Notes under the pieces: model-generated
Database searches by the model: none
What the model saw: only the letters and a program-made list of their open reading frames with translations
What the model was told of the DNA's origin: nothing
NCBI GenBank assembly: GCA_905214265.1
Contig: CAJMLQ010000006.1
Coordinates: 1 to 50,659 of the forward strand
DNA length: 50,659 bases
Source of the DNA: an uncultured bacterium
GTDB lineage: Bacteria; Bacillota; Clostridia; Oscillospirales; Ruminococcaceae
Direction of reading: 5' to 3'
Translations under genes and position numbers: made by a program
In this document: positions 34,032 to 42,800 of the stretch, piece after piece
Numbering within the stretch: position 1 is the stretch's first letter
Layout of the letters: each line of letters begins with the position of its first letter

Positions 34032-35558
34032 TTAATTGCGGACTTTATTTCCAGTCTTCACAATTCTTACTGCCATATACTGTCTTGAGGGTAAAGGAAC
34101 AGAAAATTTTCCGCAAAATCTTCCTATATTATCGATAGTCATATTCCAAGTATCGATAACTTCAACAGAGTACTCGGTGTCATCATCAAAATAATATTCA
34201 CGACACGAAGGGCGCATAAAGCTGTAATAAAAAATATAGCATTTTGCTCCACCTGCGTTTTCCGCAACACCGCATACATCATCCCATGACGATATTTGTG
34301 GCGAAAGCTTCTGATTTGGAACCTGTTCAATAATTTTTCTTATAAATGCTATTCTGTCACAGCTTTCTCCCCGAAGTATTCCTCCGTGAGACCACCACAA
34401 TATATTCTCGTTGCAAATATATGTTTCTCCATGTCCTCCATATCCACCTCGGCAGGTAGCTTCCCAAAATCTGCGTACAAGCTCTTGTGCTGTAATATTT
34501 CCCCAGCCGTACTGAATATTTCCTTCGTATGCCATTTCGTCAAGAACTATCGGCTTTTTGTAACGTTCACGCCATTCATTTACAAGCTCTGCCGATTTAT
34601 ACAAATCCTGCCTTTGAATACTGCAATGGGTTATCCAAGGTTTGGTGTGGTCGTAAAAGGTAATACAGTTATGAATTGAACGCAGATGATTATATGGATC
34701 ATTTTTCATGATAATTTCTGCATATCGTTCCCAAACATCCATACTTTTTGGCATTAAATCATATTCATTTGCAAGCGCCCACCACACGTTTCTGAAAGCA
34801 GAAAAACGTGATGTTACATATTGAAGATATAGCTCGTCCTGCTGCTCGCTCATACATGAAAATCCCCATCGGTCGTAAGGGTGCATTAAAATTAAATCCG
34901 CTTCTATTCCCATTTGCATAAGTTTTGTGATACAATATTCGATATGTCTGAAATATTCAGGATTAAAGCGCATATAATCCCAATTGTTTCCTTCGGTTTT
35001 ACCCGTATACTCCATAAAATTTTCTTTTGTCAGCACACTGCTGTCCATAGGGGTCCCCTCATACGGATATGAACGAGGTTCGCCAAGATTATAGGCATAG
35101 TGCTTTGGAAAGATACAAAAGCGAATTTTATTGAACGGTGAATTTTTCAAAGTTGCAAGCGTGGTATGTATTAGTTCATCGCTTTGCAGATGCCATACAT
35201 AACACGTTGTGCCAACGCAGTAGTAAGGCTTGCCATCTGTATACGAAAAATGAAATGTATCAGATACTTTTACAGGTCCGTGATTTTCTTTTTCCGGAGC
35301 AATAGTCGTAAACTCACCGCTATAAGTCTTATTGGAAAATGTTCCATTAACTTCAAACACATATTTTTCTTCAAAAGAAGGCATAAAATATACCTTATAT
35401 ATTCCATTCCCGTCGTAAAATCCATTCACGGTTTTACTTTCAGATTTGCTTTGAAAACGCGCTTGGATATTATAATCGACAAATGGATTTCCTTCCGTTC
35501 TGCCACTACATGAAAATTCAAATATGCCCCATCTTTCAACCTGCTTTGTATATTTCAT
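34032..35558 (-). CDS. Putative glycoside hydrolase with DUF5060 N-terminal domain
   Basis: The 508-residue protein has no signal peptide and is therefore cytoplasmic. Residues about 5-90 form a beta-sandwich of DUF5060 type (WGIFEFSCSGRTEGNPFVDY). The middle is a TIM-barrel-like part with WWALANEYDLM and KPIVLDEMAYEGNIQYGW, which contain glutamates placed like the acid/base and nucleophile of clan GH-A enzymes. A small C-terminal beta domain (DUF5605-like) follows. It would cleave an imported oligosaccharide; specificity is unknown. ATG follows AAAGAGG. Codon use is markedly more A+T-rich than in most of the window, which suggests transfer. It lies downstream of a YesN-type response regulator, its likely controller. 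Confidence 0.75.
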   Translation of the reverse strand: MKYTKQVERWGIFEFSCSGRTEGNPFVDYNIQARFQSKSESKTVNGFYDGNGIYKVYFMPSFEEKYVFEVNGTFSNKTYSGEFTTIAPEKENHGPVKVSDTFHFSYTDGKPYYCVGTTCYVWHLQSDELIHTTLATLKNSPFNKIRFCIFPKHYAYNLGEPRSYPYEGTPMDSSVLTKENFMEYTGKTEGNNWDYMRFNPEYFRHIEYCITKLMQMGIEADLILMHPYDRWGFSCMSEQQDELYLQYVTSRFSAFRNVWWALANEYDLMPKSMDVWERYAEIIMKNDPYNHLRSIHNCITFYDHTKPWITHCSIQRQDLYKSAELVNEWRERYKKPIVLDEMAYEGNIQYGWGNITAQELVRRFWEATCRGGYGGHGETYICNENILWWSHGGILRGESCDRIAFIRKIIEQVPNQKLSPQISSWDDVCGVAENAGGAKCYIFYYSFMRPSCREYYFDDDTEYSVEVIDTWNMTIDNIGRFCGKFSVPLPSRQYMAVRIVKTGNKVRN

Positions 35559-35594
35559 ACCGCACCTCTTTCACTTCTACAAAAACAGTAGTAG

Positions 35595-35612
35595 AATCGA
35601 TTTTACTCGATT
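35595..35612. promoter_or_regulatory. Palindrome upstream of the DUF5060 gene
   Basis: AATCGA and TCGATT are separated by six bases, about 40 bp before the ATG. It is a candidate operator or start-proximal site for the neighbouring regulator. I find no well-spaced promoter in this 140-bp gap. Confidence 0.35.
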
Positions 35613-35698
35613 GCTTCCTTTCAAAGTTTGGATATGATTGGTTCTACGAAATATGCTAATTCGCTCTTCCTCCATTTTGCGGGTAACAGAAGCGACTG

Positions 35699-37225
35699 TT
35701 ACGGCCTGTTATGCCGAATTCGGCGCTGGTACTCGGAGGGATTCATCCCTTCTTGGTTTCGAAAAATTTTGGAGAAATGATTGGGGCTGCTGTATCCAAC
35801 AGCCTGTGCCACGGCGGAAAGTTTCATTGAGCTGTCGTGCAAAAGCTGTTTTGCTTTCTCAATGCGGGTATGGACAAGATACTGGTTAACAGTTTCCCCC
35901 ATGGATTTTTTGAAGATCCGGCAAATATACTGGGGGGACAGATAAACCATCTTTGCCAGCTTTTCCAGGCAGAAATCAGGGTTGCTGTAGTTTTCTTCAA
36001 TACAGGCGCGGATACGCTGGAGGTTATCTTCAACGATATCTGCGTCCGGATACTGAATCACAAACTGATCCAGTTTTTTAAGCAGGTGCTGAATAAGCAG
36101 GTCCAGCGTATCGATACTTTCGATGTCCTTCCACAGGTCCTCGTCGAAGCTGTTCAGTTCTGGAATGGAGCCGTCTTTTATCAGTCTTAGCATCATCTGG
36201 AAGAAGAGATTTTTAACTGCACTGATTGTCAGCCCCCGGGAACGTTTCAAATCATCTCCGATCCGGATAATCGTTTGCCGGATCTGTTCCTTATTATGCG
36301 ATTGAATCTCTGCATCAAATTTTTTAAAAATGCTCTCAAGATCGTTGGAAGATTCAGGGACAGAAGATGGTCCACAGACATGGTCATAGCCAGCAAAAAA
36401 ATATTGCTGGCAGTTGATAACAGCTTCCTGGTAGGAACAGGGAATCTCTTCAACTGTCCTGACAGGACAGCCGATTCCAATAAACAGCCGGAGCGGAGAA
36501 TTATAATAAACGGATATGATGTCCTTCATAAGGGGGATTTTTTCTTCAAAAAAGCTTTTGGTGAGATCACGTTCCGACAAAAGAATCCCGACCAGGCCAT
36601 CGACGTTTTTCATCGCAACCAAAGCTTTTTCAATCTGTTGGCTCAACAATTTTTCGACGGAGATGAGAAGTTTTTCTTTCATTTCAAGCCGTAGAGCCGA
36701 AAATACAGAATCCTCTGTTTGGATTTTAATATAAATGCAAGTAAGTCGCTGGAATGAATTTATTATGATATTGCCGGGTTCAGCCTTCTTATTCGGATAA
36801 ATCAAATCCAGAACGATATTCTCGTTGGGACACTGCACAGTTGCTTGCTGTTCCTGGATTTTAAGCGTCAATTCGCGTACGACTTCGCTAAGCTCTTTGC
36901 GATTAACGGGTTTTTCCAGATAATTGACAGCTCCGAGCACAATCGCGGACTTGAGATACTCTTTTTCACTGTATGCAGTCAGAAATAACAGATACACGTC
37001 TGGAAGCTTCTGGCGAATTCGTCTAGAAAGATCGATCCCGTCCATTTTCGGCATTTTGATATCGGAGATCACGATGTTGGGTCTTTCCGTTTCTGCCAGT
37101 TTGAGCGCCTCGAAAGGATCTGTTGCTGCAAAAACCTGATCGACTCCGAGTTCTTCCCAGTTGATGAAGTTTTTCAGTCCTTCTACCATGGCCTGCTCAT
37201 CATCCACAATCAAAACCTTGATCAT
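35699..37225 (-). CDS. YesN-type response regulator (receiver + AraC HTH)
   Basis: The product is 508 residues from ATG 37225 behind GGAGG. The receiver has the acidic pair in LIVDDEQ, the phosphorylation site Asp55 in VISDIKMPKMDG, and the conserved Lys in LEKPVNRKEL. A linker of about 270 residues follows. The AraC domain (from CIEENYSNPDFCLEKLAKMVY) ends with QAVGYSSPNHFSKIFRNQEGMNPSEYQRR, fully canonical. Such proteins are phosphorylated by YesM-type kinases and activate sugar-use genes. No kinase gene is adjacent, so it is an orphan in this window. The DUF5060 gene downstream is the likely target. Confidence 0.9.
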   Translation of the reverse strand: MIKVLIVDDEQAMVEGLKNFINWEELGVDQVFAATDPFEALKLAETERPNIVISDIKMPKMDGIDLSRRIRQKLPDVYLLFLTAYSEKEYLKSAIVLGAVNYLEKPVNRKELSEVVRELTLKIQEQQATVQCPNENIVLDLIYPNKKAEPGNIIINSFQRLTCIYIKIQTEDSVFSALRLEMKEKLLISVEKLLSQQIEKALVAMKNVDGLVGILLSERDLTKSFFEEKIPLMKDIISVYYNSPLRLFIGIGCPVRTVEEIPCSYQEAVINCQQYFFAGYDHVCGPSSVPESSNDLESIFKKFDAEIQSHNKEQIRQTIIRIGDDLKRSRGLTISAVKNLFFQMMLRLIKDGSIPELNSFDEDLWKDIESIDTLDLLIQHLLKKLDQFVIQYPDADIVEDNLQRIRACIEENYSNPDFCLEKLAKMVYLSPQYICRIFKKSMGETVNQYLVHTRIEKAKQLLHDSSMKLSAVAQAVGYSSPNHFSKIFRNQEGMNPSEYQRRIRHNRP

Positions 37226-37268
37226 TGCGCGCCTCCTTGGCTTAAAACGAAACAGATTAGTCCCTATC

Positions 37269-37321
37269 ATTATAACTAATTATACGACTCCCGGCAACAT
37301 TACAGGTGTCGGGAGTCGTAT
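37269..37321 (-). promoter_or_regulatory. Response-regulator promoter overlapping a hairpin
   Basis: On the minus strand TTGCCG (37292-37297) and TATAAT (37269-37274) are 17 bp apart. The -35 overlaps a 12-bp perfect inverted repeat (ATACGACTCCCG and complement, 37282-37321). The repeat probably terminates the upstream minus-strand fragment and could also influence this promoter. Confidence 0.6.
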
Positions 37322-37327
37322 GAAAAT

Positions 37328-37570
37328 TTATTTCTGCACAGGTTTTACAGTCTGTGTCAAATGGTTGTCTTCAATGAACTGCTGCAGCTGTTTATATACT
37401 TCGTCCTCATAAGTCTGCAAATTCGGATGCCGCTGAAGCAGGTAGTCACCGCATGTCGGATTTCGGACAATATGAGCAAGATGACCATTCATCGCGGCAC
37501 AACCAAAGTAGGTCCCTATGAGGCTGCCTGTCGCACTCAAATGCACGTACAATTTGAAGATGCTGACCAT
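37328..37570 (-). pseudogene. Unidentified 3' gene fragment
   Basis: The open stretch ends in convincing protein sequence (NGHLAHIVRNPTCGDYLLQR, HPNLQTYEDEVYKQLQQFIE) and is followed directly by a terminator-like hairpin, as a real gene end would be. Upstream the frame breaks up and no start with a ribosome site is seen. I do not recognise the family; it is probably the tail of a decayed gene. Confidence 0.4.
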
Positions 37571-38274
37571 TATCTAAATACCGCACTGGGGTGTCATCAA
37601 ATCTTTGCCTATGAAGACATCTCCCAAAAACTGACCGATTTGGCAAAGTTGTTTGAACTAGTAGTTCTATAAGACAAGCAATCCTTTTTTATCAAATCCT
37701 CGCAGAGATGGAAACCCGATACCTACTCCATCTCACGTCTGCAAGTAACACCTTAATGCAACACGACCCGCCACTTACAAGTGTTATCAAGAATTGGAAA
37801 CAACAACTCCTTAGACATAATTTTGCCCCTGATGTAGTATTTCTATTTTCCTACATCAGGGGGCATTTGTCTATTATCTGTTTTTACTGGACCTGCTCAT
37901 TGCATGGTTGCCATTCGTTTTTCCGCCCATTTGACATTCATAGCCAACGGTGGGGATATGGATTGTCGTACTCTTTAAAGCAGCAAATTTTATTTATGAG
38001 CAGTCTCCAGTGCTATATACTAATGCTGTACTCGAAACGATGTTTGTCTATATCTGGTTCTCAGATGTAACTGTTGTGCTTTTCTGTGTAGCAGCCTTTT
38101 TGAGGATTCCTCCTCGGGGCATCACTGTTAACCCGGCTCTCTGTCATTGGTCTTTCGAAACGGGAAGGTTCGAAACTACCTCTGCTCCGGCTTGCAGACT
38201 ATCACCCCACCTATTAAAGCTACTGCCGTCAATATGGCAACACTCTATATAAACTTTATCGTCATCCACTATAC
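37571..38274. other. A+T-rich gap without intact genes
   Basis: Only short unconvincing frames are present. A strong hairpin at 37824-37866 (GCCCCTGATGTAG and complement) looks like a terminator of something lost. The rest shows nothing I can name. Confidence 0.5.
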
Positions 38275-39684
38275 TTATAGGTCGAATTCATGCAGGATGT
38301 TCATGTTTTCTGCAAAGTCTACAGCATTCGCAAGTCGTGCGCCCTCTCCCAATGTGTTTTTCACATAGAACCCAATTTTATAATGCCCTGCAGAGAACGG
38401 CAATTTCAGAGATGCGCCGAGAGTGTGGATTAGCAGACGGTCATCCTCATAGTCGGCAGCGGACCGGCTATACCATTCAGCAGGACTTCCCGCCTTTGCC
38501 ATGGTCACTACCTTGTTGTTGCTGTCGAGTACGGCAAATCCACTCTCCATATTGAAGGCGGCAGACAAACCGTAATTGACCAGCGACATGGTAATCTCAA
38601 CGGTTTCCCCTGTCTTGTTTTCTCCTGCAATCTGCATTTCTCTGGCCTGCAGCCGGTAACCGAGATAATCCCTCACATAATCAAAAACGCTGCGCGAAAT
38701 AGCCATGCCTTTTTCGTCCCGAAACCAGAATGGATCATAAAGGATGTGATTATCCATCAACCATTGTTCAGTCAATATCTGCCTTTTCCATTTGCCCATA
38801 GTGGTATTCTCGACGTCCCCGCTGTCCAGGTATCCATGCAAAACGCTCAAGGATGTAAAGCGGTGCTCAGAAAGCTGACAAAGTGCATCGAAACTGTCAC
38901 AGTATACGCCGGTATCCAAATTCCAGGAACTCCAGAACAGTTCCCCATCCTGAGGAGTATATGCTGCCTCCTTGAGTAACTGTTGCCATTGTTCCGTTCC
39001 CGCATCCAGTCCCCCGGTACCGTATTTGTTCACCCTGCTTTTACCGAAAACAGAATCGTTATGGATTCCTATGCGTTTATATCCGGACAAATTCGACGGA
39101 TATAGATTTTTGTAATTGGGAAGCCGCACTTGAACATACATATCGTCTGGTACCAGCACTTCCATAATGTTACGAAGGATGACTGCCCTGTCCAGCGGAT
39201 AACACTCGCTGTGCCATTCTCCCCAGGCACCGATCAGGCCGGCCTGATACGCATGGATATGACTCTGTTTCTTTTCCAGAACCGGTCGCAGCTGCTGTAT
39301 ATGCCGCAGGATAATATCCTGTGGAGCATCTTTTTCTCTATCTGCTGTCGACAGCCCTGTAGAATAGGCAAAGCGAAGAATCGCTTTCATTCCCCGGTCA
39401 TGAAGTGCATCCAAACAGGCTTCTATAGCCTGCAGCCCTTTATCCGTGATATTTCCTTTGTTAAAACCGCTAAGATATAAGTAAAGCTGTGCCAGTTTTA
39501 CGGATTCCTGGTTGGTTACGGCCTTGGAGATAATGCTATCCGCCTCTTTTTTCATTTTTTCATAGCTACCCACCTTAGCCACCCGTTCCACGTCCATGGC
39601 AATTTCCAAACGAAATCCACGGTCGGGATTCGTATTTAACAGAGTTCCTTCTGTGCCATAAAGTGGGGATAAAGCTTTTTTCAT
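38275..39684 (-). CDS. DUF4874/DUF4832-type protein
   Basis: The 469-residue protein lacks a signal peptide. The N-terminal half (NPDRGFRLEIAM, AQLYLYLSGFNKGNI, LDALHDRGMKAILRFAYS) is the TIM-barrel-like DUF4874 part. The central QAGLIGAWGEWHSECYPLD and the C-terminal half fit DUF4832, ending in a beta domain that treats a ligand or sugar (VNYGLSAAFNMESGFAV). Members sit in polysaccharide-use loci and are suspected glycosidases; activity is unproven. ATG follows GGAGACG. It follows the 1803-residue secreted protein gene but is separated from it by a terminator, so it has its own promoter. Confidence 0.75.
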   Translation of the reverse strand: MKKALSPLYGTEGTLLNTNPDRGFRLEIAMDVERVAKVGSYEKMKKEADSIISKAVTNQESVKLAQLYLYLSGFNKGNITDKGLQAIEACLDALHDRGMKAILRFAYSTGLSTADREKDAPQDIILRHIQQLRPVLEKKQSHIHAYQAGLIGAWGEWHSECYPLDRAVILRNIMEVLVPDDMYVQVRLPNYKNLYPSNLSGYKRIGIHNDSVFGKSRVNKYGTGGLDAGTEQWQQLLKEAAYTPQDGELFWSSWNLDTGVYCDSFDALCQLSEHRFTSLSVLHGYLDSGDVENTTMGKWKRQILTEQWLMDNHILYDPFWFRDEKGMAISRSVFDYVRDYLGYRLQAREMQIAGENKTGETVEITMSLVNYGLSAAFNMESGFAVLDSNNKVVTMAKAGSPAEWYSRSAADYEDDRLLIHTLGASLKLPFSAGHYKIGFYVKNTLGEGARLANAVDFAENMNILHEFDL

Positions 39685-39818
39685 AGATGCGTCTCCTTCT
39701 TCTTGTTTTTCACAGTGATGGTTATTTCATTCCGGTTTTGGAAGTGACTTCTGAATCATCCCGAAGTGTTGCGAAATTTTTCGTCGATTTGGGCACTGTC
39801 TTTCCAGCAGGACTTATA

Positions 39819-39854
39819 AAAGTGCAGGCCCGGCAAAACCCAGGCCTGCACTTT
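39819..39854 (-). terminator. Intrinsic terminator of the large secreted-protein gene
   Basis: A 12-bp perfect stem AAAGTGCAGGCC / GGCCTGCACTTT lies 20 bp after the stop at 39877 and is followed by TTTTA on the minus strand. Confidence 0.9.
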
Positions 39855-39876
39855 AGGGGAAATAGGGAAAGAAGAT

Positions 39877-42800
39877 TTAGGCGATCCAGATGCCGTTTGC
39901 ATTGACTGTATAGCCGTTAATAACCGTATCGGCTGCCATCTTGCCAGAATTGGTCAGGTAGTACCAATTACCCTTCCACAGGACCCATTGGTTGGTAATC
40001 ATGACGCCGTTGCCGCTTAAGTAATACCAGCTGTCATTCCACAGAATCCAGTCGTCGGCCAGCATAGCGCCTCCGCGATTGAAGAAGTACCAGTTGCCGT
40101 TCCAGAGGAGCCAGCAGTTAGCCAGCATGGAGCCATCTTCGCTGAGGTAATACCAGTCACCGTTCCACCAGAGCCAGCCGGTGGCCATGCCGCCCCAGTT
40201 GTACAGATAGTACCAGACACCGTCGATCTTCTGCCAGCCGGTGAGCATCACACCGTTGTCATCCATATAGTACCAGGTGCCTTTGTCTTTCTGCCAGCCG
40301 GTGAGCGGTGTGCCGTCCTTGGAATGGTATTCCCAGTGGCCATCGTCCGCCTGGACCCATTTGCCAAGATCTACAGACGTTTCCGGAGCTGGGGTGATAT
40401 CTTTGGAAGGCAGATAGGGATTGACCACAGGGCCATCATCCGGGAGATCACCGCCGGTTTCATCGACCAGCTCGATTGAGCGGAAGGATGCAGGGCTCCA
40501 GCTGCCGGAGCCGTACCAGCCGAAAGTACCGTTGTCATCGGTGTTGAACAGAAATGTTCCGCCCAGGGCAGCATTGTCAGGCGATACACCAAGGACATCA
40601 AAAGGAATGACACGGACACACATCCAGTAGCGCTCTTCGGGCTCGCCCTCCGTATGAATCCGGGAATAGCTCTTCCACTTGTAAGGGCCGGGCTGGAAGA
40701 CGACGCCAACATTGTATTGCAGATTGTGGTCGTAACCATTCGCGTAATAGCAGGAATAGTCATCCTTCGTGGTCATATCGCCACAGAGATACACGGACGT
40801 ATATTCTCCGCCGCAGGTCCACCAGTTATCGGTGCTCGACATGGGCACTTCTTTTTCTGGTGCATGGGGATCATTCTCCGTACCAATTTTTTCATTGGGG
40901 AAGATCGTGGCAACGTAGAAATTTTCTTTATCCCAGAGCATCCGAACCTGAAGATCCCGCGAGGATTCTGACATGTTCTTGTTGTGTTTGAACATGGTCA
41001 AAGGCTTGGCGTCCGCCCAGGGGCCGGAGGAAATCGTGAGGTTTTCTTTCGCAGTGAGAACGCTCTCACCGGATGCATTGTAGTAGGCTTTGCCGGTTTC
41101 TTCCTCAATGGAACCTGCCGCATCCGCCAGCTGAATCCGGCGGAAGGAAGCAGTGCTCCAGTTGCCTGCGCCGCACCAGCCGAAAATGCCGGTTCCGAAG
41201 GGATTGTTGTCGTCAACGACGGTAGTATCCGTATTGAAAAGGAAGGTTCCGCCCAGGACGGCAGTGTCCCAGGTCACACCCATGGTTGCAAATGGAATCA
41301 CCTGTACATTCATCCAATACCGTTCAGACGGTTCGCCTTCGGTATGAACTTTGGAGAAGCTCTCCCAGCTATAAGGCTTCGCCTGGAACTCAATATTGGA
41401 GTTATACATCAGCTGATGATCATAGGCGTTGCTGAAGTAGGCTGCATAGTTGCTGGTGTAGGTCATATCGCCGCAGATATAGTTCTCCATGAACTCGCCG
41501 CCGCAGGTCCACCAGTTATCGGTGTCCGACAGAGGCTTTTCCTTTTCAGGCGCATGAGGATCCTGATCCGTACCGATTTTTTCGTTAGGGAGAATGGAAG
41601 CGATGTACAGATTTTCCTTGTCCCACATCAGCCGAATCTGAAGATTGCGACCGGAATCGGTCAGACCGGTGGTCTTAAACACGGTCAGCGGCTTGACATC
41701 AGCCCAGGGGCCGGAAGAGATCGTGAGATTTTCTTCCGCGGTGAGGACATCTTTGCCGGACTCGTTGTAATAGGCCACACCGTCTTCGGTTTCAAAGTCT
41801 GTGAACAGGTCGATCTGCTCGTACATCGTCTGGCGGATAGGGGCGATCCGTTTCTGCTCTACGCCGTCGGTCTTTTCATAGGCGCTGTCCAGACAGGTCA
41901 GGACTTCGTCTGCCACACCGGCATCGATGACCAGCTTCTTGATGTAGGTGTCCGCGCCGGTGATGTACCAGACGTAACTGTCGTCGGAATCCCATCCTTC
42001 CTGGATGAGCTCATAGTAGCGGTACATATCGTCCGCCGCTTCGCCGTAGGCCAGTTTGCAGTACTTTCGGGTCAGTTCGTCCAGATCCAGATAGGGATCC
42101 CAGAACAGCTGATTCATTTCCCACATATACATGGTGTTCATGTCCCAGGCCTTATTGGAATCGCTGTCTTCGATGCTGCTGTCCACGTTCCCTTCAGGGT
42201 TCAGGCCCAGCAGGCCCAAGGAGGCATAGTACTGGAGGTCAGCCTGCACCTTCTCGGCGATAGGACGGGAGTAGATTGTGCTGGGCAGAGAGAAGTAGTA
42301 GTTGTAGACCATGACATTCTTGGTCAGCTTGGCCCAACCGTCCAGATTGGCTTTGGTGGAAGCGTTGCTGGGAGCGGTAATGGGAGCATGGTCATCAGCA
42401 TAGATCGGGGCGAAAACAATGATGATGTTATCCTCTATGGGCATAGCCGGAGGAGTTTCCGTGTAAATATAAGAGAGGGTCGTAATGCGAATATCGGGGT
42501 TGGTCTTCTTTATGGTCCGCGCCACGTGATTGAGGAAGTTGAAGAACACGGTGGATTTGTAATTCTTCATGTCCGGGGTAACGGTAACGCCATCCTCGGT
42601 GGTGAACGGAAGAGACGCTAAGTCAACTTTTCCGCCTTCCCCGTCGTCTACGATCATGCAGAAGTGCTGGTTATCCTGAATACCATGGTCCACAATGTTG
42701 CTGCCTTGTTTTTCGCTGAGAGCGATAAGCTCGGCTGCAAGGGCTTCGGCAGCTTCCATACTGTAGAAGTTGAGGTTGCTGCCGTACTGACTCCGCAGAG

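Noticed and set aside
40984..42621. Plus-strand frame of 545 codons inside the large secreted-protein gene
   Set aside because: Antisense shadow of the duplicated modules and core; no initiation signals.
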